Shown: positions 45,803 through 57,753, counted from the first letter of the stretch. The stretch is 57,753 nt of DNA from Blastococcus sp. CT_GayMR20 (GCF_004570345.1 NZ_SPQM01000016.1:1-57753), one strand, 5' to 3'. Notes: generated by a model from the letters alone, not told the origin. A program made the numbers and translations.

Positions 45803-46685
45803 GGACGGCCTCCTTGCTGCCGAGGAGGCCCTGGGGGCGCACGAGCAGGACGATGATCATCACGAGGTAGGGCACGACCTCGCCGAAGCCGCTGCCGAGG
45901 AAGGCCAGTTCGCTCTCGTAGCCGACGGTCAGCGCGGTGACCAGCCCGATGACCAGGCCGCCCAGCACCGCCCCCGGCACCGAGTCGAAGCCGCCGAGCA
46001 CCCAGGCGGGGATGGCGAGGAAGGCCGACAGCGCCACCGTGGGAGCCACCCCGGGCGACGGGAACGAGGTCAGGAAGATGCCCGCGAGGGCGGCGAGCAC
46101 CCCGGCCAGCGCCCACCCGGCGGCGCCGGTGCGGGACAGCCGGATGCCCATGAGCGACGCGGTGGGCCCGTCGGCCGCCGCCGCGCGCATCCCGATCCCC
46201 AGGCGGGTGCGGGCGAACAGGAACCAGAGGCCGGCGAAGACCACCACGGCCAGGACCGCAGCCAGGACACGGCCGGTCGGGAGGGAGATGCCGCCGATGC
46301 GCACCACGTCGGCTCCCCAGGGAGCTCCGAGCGGCAGCACCCGGTTGCCGATCCGGCGGGTCAGCTCGGTGAGCAGCAGGATGTCCACCCCGAGCATCAG
46401 GATGGCCGCCGTGCCAGGGTTGGGATCGGCGAGGTTGCGGACCAGGAGGGCGTTGATCAGCACGCCGACGACGGCCGCACCGACGATCCCGACGAGGACG
46501 GCCGGCCAGAAGCCGATCGTGGGCTGGGTGACCGCCACGAGGTAGGCACCGAGCAGGACGATCGCGCCGTGCGCGAAGTTCAGCACCCCGGTCGAGGTGA
46601 ACACCATGGCGAAGCCCGCGGCGATCAGGCTCAGCACCAGCCCGAAGGACAGGCCGTTGAGCACCTGCGTCAGGAAATAGCTCAT
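45795..46685 (-). CDS. LivH-like permease (mirror copy)
   Basis: Mirror of 11069-11959; 296 residues with the GVLNFAHGAI segment. Confidence 0.91.
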   Translation of the reverse strand: MSYFLTQVLNGLSFGLVLSLIAAGFAMVFTSTGVLNFAHGAIVLLGAYLVAVTQPTIGFWPAVLVGIVGAAVVGVLINALLVRNLADPNPGTAAILMLGVDILLLTELTRRIGNRVLPLGAPWGADVVRIGGISLPTGRVLAAVLAVVVFAGLWFLFARTRLGIGMRAAAADGPTASLMGIRLSRTGAAGWALAGVLAALAGIFLTSFPSPGVAPTVALSAFLAIPAWVLGGFDSVPGAVLGGLVIGLVTALTVGYESELAFLGSGFGEVVPYLVMIIVLLVRPQGLLGSKEAVRV

Positions 46686-48244
46686 ACGGCTGCCGCTCCC
46701 AGGTAGGCACGGAGGACCTCGGGGTCGCGTTGGACCTCGGCCGGGGTGCCCTCGGCGATCTTCTTGCCGAAGTCGAGGACCGTCACCTGCTCGGCGAGAC
46801 CCATGACGAAGGGCATGTCGTGTTCGACGAGCAGGATCGACAGTCCGAGGTCGCGGCGGACCTGCCGGATGGTCTCGGCCATCTCCTGCGACTCTCCGTG
46901 GGTCATGCCCGCGACCGGCTCGTCCAGCAGGAGCAGCGACGGCCGGGCGGCCAGCGCCCGGCCCATCTCCACGCGCTTGCGGTTGCCGTAGGACAGGCTG
47001 TGCACGGGCGTACGCAGCAGCGGGGTCAGGCCGAGCAGCTCCGCGATGTCGCGAACGGTCTCCCGGTGGACGCGCTCCTCGCGCCGCGCCCGCGGCGTCC
47101 GCACGGCCCCGGACAGCACGCCGGAGCGCATCAGCCGGTGCCGGCCGACGAGCAGGTTGTCCTCGACCGTGTCCTCGAGGGCCAGCGAGATGTTCTGGAA
47201 GGTCCGCGCCACGCCGAGCCCGGCGGTGCGGTGTGCGGGCAGCGCGGTGAGGACGTCGTCGCCGTAGGTGACCCGCCCCTCGGTGGCCCGGTAGGCGCCA
47301 CCGAGCACGTTGATGCAGGTCGACTTGCCGGCCCCGTTCGGGCCGATGAGCGCGTGGACCGTGCCGGGGTCGATCTGGAAGGACACCCCGGACAGGGCAG
47401 CGATGCCGCCGAAGCGCACGGTCAGGTCCTCGACGGCGAGCCGTTTGGGCGCCTCGGCCGTCGGGATCGCCGGCTCGGACACCAGCACGTCGACGGGCCG
47501 TACCGGGACGGCGACACCGAGGTACCGCTCGCGCACGTCGTCGCTGGCGGCGAGTTCGTCGGCGCTGCCCGAGGCCGTCACGTGGCCGACCTCCAGGACG
47601 TAGGCCCGGTCGGCGACGCGCAGGCCCATGACGGCGTTCTGCTCGATCAGCAGGACGGCCGTTCCCTGCCCGTTGATCTGGGTGACGATCTCGCCGATCT
47701 GGTCGACCAGCAGCGGGGCCAGTCCCAGGGACGGCTCGTCGAGGAGCAGCAGCTCGGGCGATGTCATCAGGGCCCGGCCCATCGCCAGCATCTGCTGCTG
47801 ACCGCCGGAGAGCAGCCCGCCGAGCTGGGTGCGCCGCTCGGCCAGCACCGGGAAGAGCTCGAAGACCCGGTCGCGGGCCTCGTTGCGGCGCTTGGCGTCC
47901 CGGACCGTGAACCCGCCGGCCTGGAGGTTCTCCTCGACGGTCAGGTCACGGAACACCCGTCGCCCCTCGGGCACCTGCATCAGGCCCCGCCGGACGACCT
48001 CCGATGCGTCCATCCCGGCCAGGTCGACACCCTTGTAGCGGATCGTCCCCCCCGTGACCGAGCCACCGTAGGAGCCCAGCGCGCGGGAGATGGCCCGCAG
48101 GAGCGACGTCTTCCCGGCACCGTTGGAGCCCAGGACGGCGACGACCGAACCGGCTCCGACCTCCAGCGAGACGTCCCGAAGGGCCTGGACGGCGCCGTCG
48201 TAGGAGACATCGAGGTGCTCCACGCTCAGCAGCGGTGCTGTCAT
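46682..48244 (-). CDS. Fused LivF-LivG type ATPase (mirror copy)
   Basis: Mirror of 9510-11072; two complete ATPase domains in one 520-residue chain. The frame reads through with no stop between the halves here too. Confidence 0.91.
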   Translation of the reverse strand: MTAPLLSVEHLDVSYDGAVQALRDVSLEVGAGSVVAVLGSNGAGKTSLLRAISRALGSYGGSVTGGTIRYKGVDLAGMDASEVVRRGLMQVPEGRRVFRDLTVEENLQAGGFTVRDAKRRNEARDRVFELFPVLAERRTQLGGLLSGGQQQMLAMGRALMTSPELLLLDEPSLGLAPLLVDQIGEIVTQINGQGTAVLLIEQNAVMGLRVADRAYVLEVGHVTASGSADELAASDDVRERYLGVAVPVRPVDVLVSEPAIPTAEAPKRLAVEDLTVRFGGIAALSGVSFQIDPGTVHALIGPNGAGKSTCINVLGGAYRATEGRVTYGDDVLTALPAHRTAGLGVARTFQNISLALEDTVEDNLLVGRHRLMRSGVLSGAVRTPRARREERVHRETVRDIAELLGLTPLLRTPVHSLSYGNRKRVEMGRALAARPSLLLLDEPVAGMTHGESQEMAETIRQVRRDLGLSILLVEHDMPFVMGLAEQVTVLDFGKKIAEGTPAEVQRDPEVLRAYLGAAAV

Positions 48245-48305
48245 CGGCGTCCTTCCGGCTGGCCGGTCAACCCCAGCGAGGTGGCCCATGGTGTTCCAGG
48301 TCACG

Positions 48306-48355
48306 CAAAAGCTAGAGTGACTACGAACGTCCGTCAAGGAGATGTCTAACTTTTG
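48306..48355. promoter_or_regulatory. Candidate operator and promoter of the PaaX/transporter gap (mirror copy)
   Basis: Mirror of 9399-9448. The promoter pair TTGACG/TAGCTT for the leftward transporter operon falls at 48309-48337. Confidence 0.57.
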
Positions 48356-48403
48356 ACGGTGGATCGTGACGTCGATGAGACCGGGAACAGGAGGGAGCGG
48401 TAG

Positions 48404-49255
48404 ATGAGCGCGGTACCGGTCGTCGAGGACGATGCGCAGCCCGGGCCGGCCGCCCACCGGCCCCAGTCCCTCCTTCTCAGCTTCCTGGGCGCGGTGGTCC
48501 TCGACTCCGAGCTGCCCCCACTGCCCTCGATGACCCTGCTGGACCTGCTGGCCGACCTCGGCGTCACCGAGGCGGCGGCTCGGGCGACCCTCAAGCGCAT
48601 GACCCAGCGCGGCCTGTTCTCGCGCGGTCAGGTCGGGAGGACGGCGGAGTACGCGCTCACCCCGCTCGCCGAGGAGGTGCTGCGCGAGGCCCGTGAGCGG
48701 GTGGCGTCAGCGGCGCCGTTCGAGCACCCCGCGGGCGAGTGGACGCTGCTCAGCTATTCGGTGCCCGAGAGCCGGCGCGACCTGCGGCACCGGGTGCGGG
48801 CTCGGCTCACCTGGGCCGGTTTCGGTGGCCTGCGGGACGGCCTGTGGATCGCTCCGGGCACCGTCGACGTCACGGCCGTGCTGGGCCGGTCCGACCTGGT
48901 CGAGGTCGCGCAACTGGCCGACGCGTTCGCCGCCCGGGCCCTCCCGGGCACCGACCTCGACCGGCTGGTGCACCGGGCCTGGGACGTGCCGGCCGTCCGC
49001 GCGGCGCACACGTGGTTCATCGAGACCTGGAGCCGCCCGCCGCGGGTGTCGGGCTCGCTCGCCCAGCTGACGCTGCTGGGTGCGGACTGGTTGTCCCTGC
49101 TGCGGACCGATCCCGGTCTGCCTGCAGCTCAGCTGGGCGCGGACTGGCCGGCGCCCACCAGCAGTGCCGTCTACCGACGGGTGTTCGACGGCCTGGAACC
49201 GGCTGCCCGGGCGGCACTCGAGCGCAGCCTCCGCGCGAGCGGCCGCCTCCCCTGA
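48404..49255 (+). CDS. PaaX family transcriptional regulator (mirror copy)
   Basis: Mirror of 8499-9350. On this strand a clear ggaggga precedes the ATG at 48404 by about nine bases. Confidence 0.86.
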   Translation: MSAVPVVEDDAQPGPAAHRPQSLLLSFLGAVVLDSELPPLPSMTLLDLLADLGVTEAAARATLKRMTQRGLFSRGQVGRTAEYALTPLAEEVLREARERVASAAPFEHPAGEWTLLSYSVPESRRDLRHRVRARLTWAGFGGLRDGLWIAPGTVDVTAVLGRSDLVEVAQLADAFAARALPGTDLDRLVHRAWDVPAVRAAHTWFIETWSRPPRVSGSLAQLTLLGADWLSLLRTDPGLPAAQLGADWPAPTSSAVYRRVFDGLEPAARAALERSLRASGRLP

Positions 49256-49311
49256 GGCCTCCCCCAGGGGCCCGCCGCTAGGTACGGGTGGTGGGGAGGA
49301 GGTGGCCCTTC
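49256..49311. repeat. Dispersed palindromic repeat, copy A (mirror)
   Basis: Reverse complement of 8443-8498, filling the gap between the PaaX and MarR genes. Confidence 0.7.
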
Positions 49312-49312
49312 T

Positions 49313-49741
49313 TCAGCCGGTAGCGCTCCAGATCCGGGTCAGCATGTCGCGGAGCCTGTCCCTCTCGGTGTCCCCCAGCAGGCTGAGCGGTCCTTCGACG
49401 GCGGCGTCGGCGTCCTCACCAGCGGCCTTCCGGACACGGCGCCCCTCGGACGTGGCGACCACCAGCCGGGTCCGCCGGTCGCCCTCCGGGGCCTGGCGCT
49501 CGACCAGTCCGGCGGCGGCCAGTTCGTCGACGAGGAGGACCACCTGCGAGGGATCCAACCCGAGCACCGTGGCCAGCTCACGCTGACTCAGCCCGCTCTC
49601 GGACTCACAGGCCAGCACCAGGACCGAGTAGTGCCGCACCCGCAGCCCGTGCTCGGCCAGGGCGGCGTTCGTCGCCCGCACGACCTGTCCGCTGGCGCGG
49701 GAGAGCAGGAAACCCAAGTCGTCGGCCAGGGGCTGTTCCAT
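49313..49741 (-). CDS. MarR family transcriptional regulator (mirror copy)
   Basis: Mirror of 8013-8441; 142 residues, start after GGAGGT. Confidence 0.9.
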   Translation of the reverse strand: MEQPLADDLGFLLSRASGQVVRATNAALAEHGLRVRHYSVLVLACESESGLSQRELATVLGLDPSQVVLLVDELAAAGLVERQAPEGDRRTRLVVATSEGRRVRKAAGEDADAAVEGPLSLLGDTERDRLRDMLTRIWSATG

Positions 49742-49751
49742 GGACACCTCC

Positions 49752-49772
49752 ATCGTTGACAACCTCAACGAT
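49752..49772. promoter_or_regulatory. Candidate MarR operator (mirror copy)
   Basis: Mirror of 7982-8002; perfect ATCGTTGA / TCAACGAT half-sites with 5 bp between. Confidence 0.73.
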
Positions 49773-49819
49773 ACCCGCCTACGTTGCCCGCACCACCCCC
49801 GCCTTGATGAGGAGCAGCC

Positions 49820-50728
49820 GTGGACCTGACCGGCAAGGTCGCCGTCGTCACCGGATCCGGGCGGGGCCTCGGCCTCGCCTACGCCACCGAACTGGCCCGC
49901 TCGGGCGCCGCCGTCGTCATCAACGACGTCGACCCCGAGGTCGCCGACGCCGCGGTGAAGACGATCACCGACGCCGGCGGCAGCGCCGTCGCCGAGGTGG
50001 TCGCCGTGGGGTCGAGCGAGGCCGCCCAGGCACTGGTCGACCGTGCCGCGAACGAGTTCGGGCGGCTCGACATCCTCGTCAACAACGCCGGCATCCTGCG
50101 CGACTCGACCCTCTGGAAGATGACCGACGAGCAGTTCGACGCGGTCGTCGCCACGCACCTGCGCGGCACGTTCACCTGCACCCGGGCCGCCGCGATCAAG
50201 CTCCGCGAGCAGGGCGAGGGCGGCCGGATCATCTGCGTCGGCTCCCCCACCGGCCAGGTCGGCAACTTCGGGCAGACCAACTACGCCGCGGCCAAGGCCG
50301 GGATCGTCGGCATGGTCCGCACCTGGGCGATGGAGCTGGCCCGGGCCGAGATCACGGTCAACGCGATCGTCCCCGTCGCCGCGACCGGGATGACCGAGAC
50401 AGTGCCCTTCCTCAAGCCCTACGTGGACGCGCTGCAGGCCGGCGAACCGCTGCCCCCGTACGCCCGCCGGGAACTGGCCTTCGGTCCCCCCGAGGACGCC
50501 GCCGGACTGGTCGCCTTCCTCGCCTCCGACGCCGCCGCGGGCATCACCGGCCAGGCCATCGGGATCGGGGGCGACCGCCTCGCCCTGTGGTCCCACCCGA
50601 CCGAGGCCGTGGTCGAGTTCGCCGACGGCACCGGCTGGTCGGCCGACGCCATCGCCGGCATCTGGCCCGACCGCTTCGCGCCGTCCCAGCAGACCGTCGG
50701 CCAGCAGTTCCCGGAGCCGCCGAAATGA
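49820..50728 (+). CDS. SDR family oxidoreductase (mirror copy)
   Basis: Mirror of 7026-7934; GTG start after gaggag, with S142, Y155 and K159 intact. Confidence 0.9.
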   Translation: MDLTGKVAVVTGSGRGLGLAYATELARSGAAVVINDVDPEVADAAVKTITDAGGSAVAEVVAVGSSEAAQALVDRAANEFGRLDILVNNAGILRDSTLWKMTDEQFDAVVATHLRGTFTCTRAAAIKLREQGEGGRIICVGSPTGQVGNFGQTNYAAAKAGIVGMVRTWAMELARAEITVNAIVPVAATGMTETVPFLKPYVDALQAGEPLPPYARRELAFGPPEDAAGLVAFLASDAAAGITGQAIGIGGDRLALWSHPTEAVVEFADGTGWSADAIAGIWPDRFAPSQQTVGQQFPEPPK

Positions 50729-51596
50729 GCCTCCGACTGGACCTCGACGCACTCGTGGCCATCGACGTGCACACCCACGTGCACGCCGACACGCACGGGC
50801 ACATGGCCCTGGACGACGAGCTGTCCGCGGCCGCCTCGAAGTACTTCAAGGGCGACCCGTACGACCCGACGGTGCCCGACATCGCGGCGGACTACCGGGC
50901 CAAGAACATGGCCGCCGTGGTGTTCAGCGTCGACACCGAGATGGCCACCGGCCAGCCCGCGCTCTCCAACGAGGAGATCGCCGACCTGGCCGCGGAACAC
51001 CCCGACGTGCTCATCCCCTTCGGCTCGGTCGACCCCGCTCGCGGCCTGTCCGGCATCCGGCTGGCCCGCAAGCTCGTGGAGTCGCACGGGGTCCGCGGCT
51101 TCAAGTTCCACCCGTCGATCCAGGCCTTCGAGCCCAACGACCGGTCGGTCTACCCGCTCTTCGAGGAGATCCAGAGCCTCGGCGTGCCGGCGCTGTTCCA
51201 CACCGGCCAGACCGGCATCGGCGCGGGCCTCCCGGGGGGGCGCGGCATCAAGCTGCGGTACTCCGACCCGATGCTGCTCGACGACGTCGCCGCCGACTTC
51301 CCCGGCCTGACGATCATCATGGCGCACCCCTCGGTGCCCTGGCAGGACGCCGCCATCTCGGTGGCCACCCACAAGGCCAACGTCTACATCGACCTGTCCG
51401 GCTGGTCGCCCAAGTACTTCCCGCCGCAGCTGGTCAAGGCCGCCAACGGGCTGCTGAAGCACAAGGTGCTCTTCGGGTCGGACTACCCGCTGCTGCGCCC
51501 CGAGCGCTGGATCGCCGACTTCGAGCAGCTGGACATCAAGCCCGAGGTGAAGCCGCTCATCATGAAGGAGAACGCGATCAAGGCACTGGGGCTGCG

Positions 51597-51600
<4 letters not shown>
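50725..51600 (+). CDS. Amidohydrolase-2 family enzyme (mirror copy)
   Basis: Mirror of 6154-7029; HxH at H16/H18 and metal-binding aspartate in FGSDYP. Confidence 0.86.
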
Positions 51601-53140
<1,540 letters not shown>

Positions 53141-53144
<4 letters not shown>

Positions 53145-53596
53145 GCACCACCACGACCATGGCCGAACTGCCTGCCCTCAAGGGCACGGAGCTCGGCACC
53201 AGCGAGTGGGTCGAGGTCACCCAGGACCGGGTGAACCTCTTCGCCGACGCCACCGGTGACCACCAGTGGATCCACGTCGACGTCGACCGGGCGAAGGCCG
53301 AGAGCCCCTTCGGCGGGCCGATCGGTCACGGGTACCTGACCCTGTCGCTGCTCATCCCGATGTGGTCGGAGGTGCTCGCCGTCAGCGACGCGACGATGGC
53401 CGTGAACTACGGGCTGAACAAGGTGCGCTTCCCCTCCCCCGTGCCGGTCGGCTCCAAGCTCCGCCTCACCGCGACGCTCACGGACGTCGAGGAGGTCGCC
53501 GGCGGCCTGCAGGTCACGGTGGCCGCCGTGATCGAGGCCGACGGTGCCGCCAAGCCGGTCTGCATCGCCGAGCCGGTGTTCCGCTTCTACGGCTGA
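53141..53596 (+). CDS. MaoC family dehydratase (mirror copy)
   Basis: Mirror of 4158-4613; ATGA overlap with the ligase gene, D40 and H45 present. Confidence 0.88.
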
Positions 53597-53664
53597 CGGG
53601 CGCGACGTGCCGGTGCCACCTGGGGTTGCGCCGGATCCGGGCCTTCCTCCGTCATCGTGGAGCC

Positions 53665-54423
53665 GTGTGCCGACTGCTGGGCTGGACCACCCGGACATCC
53701 ACGACCCTGAGCGACCTCCTCGGCGAGGACGACCTCGCCGACTTCACGGCGCTGTCCGTCAAGCACGGTGACGGCTGGGGAGTCGCCCGCAGCACCCTTC
53801 GGCGGGTGGTCGTCCGGAAGCGCGCCGACGCCGCGCGGACCAGCGACGAGTTCGCCCGCTGGGCGCGCCGGCGCCGCACCGACTCGGGCATCGCGCACCT
53901 GCGCTGGGCCACGCTCGGGCTGGGCATCGGCCCGGACAACACGCACCCCTTCACCGACGGACGCGTGGCCTTCGCGCACAACGGCTCGATCCGGCCGCCG
54001 GCCGCTCTCGACGAGCTGCTGACCCAGCGGTCGCAGCGGCAGCGCCGCGGCACGACCGACAGCGAGCGCTACTTCCTCGCGGTCGCCCAACGGCTGCGCG
54101 ACGGCGCCGGTCCGGCCGAGGCCCTGCGGACGACGGCGGACGAGATCGCGGCCACGACGCCGTTCACCAGCCTCAACTGCCTGCTGCTGACCCCCGACGA
54201 GCTGTACGCCTTCTGCCGGTTCGACCCCGACGGCCCGCTCGAGGACGACGACCCGGAGTACTACACGCTGCGGTACCGGGTGAGCGACGACGCCGTCGTC
54301 GTCTCCTCCAGCGGCTGGGGCCGCGACTGGCAGGAGCTCGGCAACGGCGACCTGCTCGTCGTCCGCCGCCGGACGCTGGAGACGACGGTGGCCGCAGCGG
54401 CCGAGTTGGGCATGACCGCCTGA
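53665..54423 (+). CDS. Class II glutamine amidotransferase domain protein (mirror copy)
   Basis: Mirror of 3331-4089; the GTG at 53665 is followed directly by the catalytic Cys codon TGC. Confidence 0.83.
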   Translation: MCRLLGWTTRTSTTLSDLLGEDDLADFTALSVKHGDGWGVARSTLRRVVVRKRADAARTSDEFARWARRRRTDSGIAHLRWATLGLGIGPDNTHPFTDGRVAFAHNGSIRPPAALDELLTQRSQRQRRGTTDSERYFLAVAQRLRDGAGPAEALRTTADEIAATTPFTSLNCLLLTPDELYAFCRFDPDGPLEDDDPEYYTLRYRVSDDAVVVSSSGWGRDWQELGNGDLLVVRRRTLETTVAAAAELGMTA

Positions 54424-54441
54424 ACCCGGGGTCGCCCCCCG

Positions 54442-54457
54442 TTCCCGCCTGCGGGAA
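54442..54457 (+). promoter_or_regulatory. Hairpin at the pgi ribosome-binding site (mirror copy)
   Basis: Mirror of 3297-3312; ttcccgc-ct-gcgggaa, immediately before aaggtgg and the pgi GTG. Confidence 0.33.
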
Positions 54458-54466
54458 GGTGGACGG

Positions 54467-56098
54467 GTGGGGATCAGCGAGAGCCCGGAGTGGCAGGCAC
54501 TGTCGGAGCACCACCGCGAGGTGAGCGGGGTCCACCTCCGCGACCTGTTCGCCGAGGACCCGGGCCGCGGCGAGGAGCTGACCTGCCGCGCCGGCGACCT
54601 GTACCTCGACTACTCCAAGAACCGGCTGACCCGCGAGACGGTCCGGCTGCTCGTGGCGGTGGCCGAGCGGGCCGGGCTCCGCGAGCGCACCGACGCCATG
54701 GTCCGTGGCGAGCACATCAACGTCACCGAGGACCGCGCCGTGCTCCACGTGGCGCTGCGCGATCCCCGCACCGGCGGCCTCGAGGTCGACGGGCAGGAGG
54801 TGCGGCGCGACGTCCAGGAGGTACTGCGGCGGATGGCCGACTTCGCCGACCGCGTGCGCGGCGGCGAGTGGACCGGGCACACCGGCGAGCGGATCCGGGC
54901 CGTGGTGAACATCGGCATCGGCGGCTCCGACCTCGGGCCGGCCATGGCATACCTGGCGCTGCGCGACTACTCCGACCGCGCACTGACCTTCCGCTTCGTC
55001 TCCAACATCGACCCCACCGACCTGGCCGAGGCCACTCGGGACCTCGATCCGGCCAGCACGCTGTTCATCGTCGCGTCGAAGACGTTCACCACGCAGGAGA
55101 CGCTGACCAACGCCACGGAGGCCCGCCGCTGGCTCGTCGAGGGCCTCGGCGGGGACGAGAAGGCGGTCGCCAGGCACTTCGTCGCGGTCTCGACCAACGC
55201 GGAGAAGGTCGCCGCGTTCGGCATCGACACCGACAACATGTTCGGCTTCTGGGACTGGGTCGGCGGCCGGTACTCCTTCACGTCGGCGATCGGGCTGTCG
55301 CTCATGGTCGCGATCGGCCCGGCGCACTACCGGGAGCTGCTCGACGGGTTCCACACCATGGACGAGCACTTCCGGACGGCGCCGTACGAGGAGAACCTGC
55401 CGGCGCTGCTCGGGCTCATCTCCCTCTGGTACATCGACTTCTTCGGCGCGCAGACCTCCGCCGTCCTGCCGTACGCGCAGTACCTCGCCCGCTTCCCCGC
55501 CTACCTGCAGCAGCTGTGCATGGAGTCCAACGGAAAGTCGGTGACCCTGGACGGCGGCCGGGTCGACGTCGCGACCGGCGAGATCGTGTGGGGCGAGCCG
55601 GGTACCAACGGCCAGCACGCCTTCTACCAGCTGCTGCACCAGGGCACGGTGCTCGTGCCGGCCGACTTCATCGCCTTCGCGCAGCCCAACCACGACCTGG
55701 ACGGGATGCACGACCTGTTCATGGCGAACTTCCTCGCCCAGCCGCGGGCGCTGGCCTTCGGCCGCACCGCCGAGGAGGTCGCCGCCGAGGGGACGCCGCC
55801 GGACGTCGTCCCGCACAAGGTGATGCCGGGCAACCACCCCTCCAACGCGATCGTCGCGCCGAAGCTGACCCCCGCAGTGCTCGGCCAGCTGGTCGCCGCC
55901 TACGAGCACCGCGTCTTCACCCAGGGCGTCGTCTGGGGCATCAACCCGTTCGACCAGTGGGGCGTCGAGCTCGGCAAGGTCATGGCCAACCAGCTCGCCC
56001 CGAAGCTGCAGAGCGCGTCCCCGCCGGAGTACGACTCCGACTCCTCGACCAACGCGTTGGTGAAGCTGCTCCGCGAGGGCCGCGGCCGGCCGGCCTGA
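54467..56098 (+). CDS. pgi: Glucose-6-phosphate isomerase (mirror copy)
   Basis: Mirror of 1656-3287; 543 residues with both family signatures. Confidence 0.94.
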   Translation: MGISESPEWQALSEHHREVSGVHLRDLFAEDPGRGEELTCRAGDLYLDYSKNRLTRETVRLLVAVAERAGLRERTDAMVRGEHINVTEDRAVLHVALRDPRTGGLEVDGQEVRRDVQEVLRRMADFADRVRGGEWTGHTGERIRAVVNIGIGGSDLGPAMAYLALRDYSDRALTFRFVSNIDPTDLAEATRDLDPASTLFIVASKTFTTQETLTNATEARRWLVEGLGGDEKAVARHFVAVSTNAEKVAAFGIDTDNMFGFWDWVGGRYSFTSAIGLSLMVAIGPAHYRELLDGFHTMDEHFRTAPYEENLPALLGLISLWYIDFFGAQTSAVLPYAQYLARFPAYLQQLCMESNGKSVTLDGGRVDVATGEIVWGEPGTNGQHAFYQLLHQGTVLVPADFIAFAQPNHDLDGMHDLFMANFLAQPRALAFGRTAEEVAAEGTPPDVVPHKVMPGNHPSNAIVAPKLTPAVLGQLVAAYEHRVFTQGVVWGINPFDQWGVELGKVMANQLAPKLQSASPPEYDSDSSTNALVKLLREGRGRPA

Positions 56099-56117
56099 CG
56101 GTCGGCCCGGTCCGACG

Positions 56118-56990
56118 TCACTCGAAGACGACGGTCCGGTTCCCCTTGATGATGACGCGGTTCTCGGTGTGCCAGCGCACCGCGTGCGCGAGGGCCCGGG
56201 TCTCCGCCTCGCGGCCCCGGGCGGCGAGCTGCTCGGGGCTCAGCGAGTGGTCGACGCGCAACATCTCCTGCTCGATGATCGGTCCCTCGTCCAGATCCGC
56301 GGTGACGTAGTGCGCGGTCGCGCCGATGAACTTGACACCGCGGGCGTGCGCCTGGTGGTACGGGCGGGCCCCCTTGAAGCTCGGCAGCATCGAGTGGTGG
56401 ATGTTGATCGCCCGGCCCTCGAGCTCCCTGCACAGGCCGTCGGAGAGGATCTGCATGTAGCGGGCCAGCACCACCAGGTCGACCCGCTCCTCCCGCACGA
56501 TGTCGAGGAGCGCCGCCTCCGCCTCGGGCTTGGTCTCGCGGGTGACCGGGATGTGCCGGAAGGGCACGCCGTAGAAGTCGGCGATGCCCTTCAGGGTCGG
56601 GTGGTTGGACACGATGGCGACCACGTCGAGGTTGAGCTCGCCGACCGAGTTGCGGAAGAGCAGGTCGTTGAGGCAGTGCGCGTACTGGCTGACCATGATG
56701 AGCACGCGCTGCCGCTCGGCGGCGTCGGCCATCCGCCAGGACATCTGGAACCGCTGGGCGATCGGCTCGAAGGCCTGGCACAGACGGGCGAAGTCCAGCG
56801 GGGCACCGTCGGCGTGCGCGAACTCGACACGCATGTAGAACATGCCGCTCACGAGGCTGTCGAACTGGTGGCTCTCCACGATGGTGCACTGCTCCTCGAC
56901 GAGCAGTCCGGACACCGCGTGCACGATCCCGGGGGCATCCTTGCAGGACAGCACCAGGACCCCGTGCTGAGCGTCGGCGGGCCGCGTCAT
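56118..56990 (-). CDS. purU: Formyltetrahydrofolate deformylase (mirror copy)
   Basis: Mirror of 764-1636; ACT domain plus formyltransferase domain with N196, H198 and D234. Confidence 0.93.
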   Translation of the reverse strand: MTRPADAQHGVLVLSCKDAPGIVHAVSGLLVEEQCTIVESHQFDSLVSGMFYMRVEFAHADGAPLDFARLCQAFEPIAQRFQMSWRMADAAERQRVLIMVSQYAHCLNDLLFRNSVGELNLDVVAIVSNHPTLKGIADFYGVPFRHIPVTRETKPEAEAALLDIVREERVDLVVLARYMQILSDGLCRELEGRAINIHHSMLPSFKGARPYHQAHARGVKFIGATAHYVTADLDEGPIIEQEMLRVDHSLSPEQLAARGREAETRALAHAVRWHTENRVIIKGNRTVVFE

Positions 56991-57271
56991 CGCGCTCCTC
57001 CTATCGGTCGGTCGGCGAGGCCGCGTGGCCGGCCGCACCCGGAGTCGTTCCCGCTGGACTCCGTGGAGAACCATGGAGCCGGGCGTCGGGATCGTGCCGA
57101 GCCTAGGGATCGGAGCGCCTGCGCGGGATGCCGCAGATGACGCCTCCCGAACGGCACGAGGTGTCGGCCCCGGCCGCGACAATCGACGTAGGCGGGCACC
57201 GGTCGCAGGGCCGGGTTTTCGCCACCTCCGGCGGGGGAACCGTCGCGGCAGCACGACGAGAGGAACCCGCG

Positions 57272-57526
57272 ATGACCGTGAGCCCGCAGCAGATCAAGGT
57301 CCGCAAGGTCACTCACTGGCAGCCGACGTTCACCCACCGGGAATCCGGCCAGGACGGGCTGTACACCTTCCAGCTCATCCTGGACAACGGTGCTGACGAG
57401 CACATCCTGGGGGTGACGGCCGAGGACGCCGACAACCTGTTCGACTGGCTGCACGCGAGCAGCGACGTCTACTACGACCTCGAGCGACGCGTGCTCATGT
57501 TCGGCACCCGGGCGGTCGGCGACTAG
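57272..57526 (+). CDS. Hypothetical protein, 84 residues (mirror copy)
   Basis: Mirror of 228-482; the ATG at 57272 follows gagagg. Confidence 0.68.
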   Translation: MTVSPQQIKVRKVTHWQPTFTHRESGQDGLYTFQLILDNGADEHILGVTAEDADNLFDWLHASSDVYYDLERRVLMFGTRAVGD

Positions 57527-57548
57527 TCCCGGTTGCCCCTCATCTGCA

Positions 57549-57572
57549 GGCCGGACAGGCTGTTGTCCGGCC
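57549..57572 (+). terminator. Hairpin 3' of the 84-residue gene (mirror copy)
   Basis: Mirror of 182-205; 9-bp perfect stem ggccggaca / tgtccggcc, no T-run. Confidence 0.48.
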
Positions 57573-57617
57573 GCGCTGCCGCACGGCACGGGCCGCCCGT
57601 GATCACCTGGAGGACGA

Positions 57618-57753
57618 GTGGCTGCGATGTACGCGAGGTCGACGACGATCCACGGCGAGGCGTCATCGGTCCCCGAGGCGACCTCGTACGTCCGCGACGA
57701 GGTCATGCCCACCGTCCGGTCCATGGAGGGCTGCGTCGGCCTGTCGATGCTCG
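57618..57753 (+). CDS. Partial small ABM-like protein (mirror copy)
   Basis: Mirror of 1-136, running off the right edge at exactly the same codon as the left copy runs off the left edge. Confidence 0.43.
   Translation, partial: MAAMYARSTTIHGEASSVPEATSYVRDEVMPTVRSMEGCVGLSML

Overview
Dominant feature: the window is one inverted repeat from end to end. Bases 1-28817 reappear as the reverse complement at 28937-57753, around a 119-base single-copy spacer (28818-28936). Position x on one arm pairs with 57754-x on the other, and the outer ends also pair exactly. Gene lengths, translations and intergenic sites match wherever I compared them. There are therefore about 29 distinct genes, each present twice in mirror image. 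The fold lies inside prfC, and neither prfC copy has its 5' end. A fold-back chimera or assembly hairpin explains this better than a real duplication. The left arm is described in full; right-arm entries are short and point to their twins.

Organism: a high-GC actinobacterium, judged from strong GC bias, GTG starts, a LivFGHM-type transporter with a lipoprotein binding protein, PaaX and MarR regulators, a DUF5709 protein and an RsbA-like MEDS/ATPase protein. Gene content and the dispersed GC-rich palindromes suggest Geodermatophilaceae (Blastococcus, Geodermatophilus or Modestobacter). That family placement comes from memory and is not proven here.

Layout of the left arm: 1-4.1 kb holds housekeeping genes (a partial small protein, a hypothetical, purU, pgi, a class II glutamine amidotransferase). 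4.2-7.9 kb is a leftward four-gene operon with every junction an ATGA overlap: SDR oxidoreductase, amidohydrolase-2 enzyme, acyl-CoA ligase, MaoC hydratase. A divergent MarR gene sits at its head with a perfect inverted-repeat operator. 8.5-17.5 kb is a PaaX-family regulator divergent from a rightward operon: a fused LivF-LivG ATPase, two permeases, a lipoprotein binding protein, a second CoA ligase and a benzaldehyde-dehydrogenase-like enzyme. 17.5-18 kb holds a decayed DUF559-type gene invaded by a dispersed repeat and flanked by two palindromes. 18-19.5 kb encodes a two-subunit 3-oxoacid CoA-transferase. 19.6-23.5 kb holds a zinc-ribbon protein, an RsbA-like regulator, a succinate-semialdehyde-type dehydrogenase, a UBP zinc finger and a DUF5709 protein. 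23.7-27.6 kb encodes a response regulator fused to a thioredoxin-reductase-like flavoprotein without CxxC, a cyclic-nucleotide-domain histidine kinase and an unknown protein. prfC follows on the opposite strand and is cut by the fold.

How it may work together: the two operons look like uptake, CoA activation and beta-oxidation-style breakdown of an aromatic or alicyclic acid or aldehyde. The CoA-transferase and semialdehyde dehydrogenase could feed products to central metabolism. Separately, the flavoprotein-response regulator, the kinase and the nearby zinc-finger protein form a plausible redox-signalling unit. This is the best candidate here for an under-described system. I saw no rRNA, tRNA, CRISPR array, transposase or phage gene.
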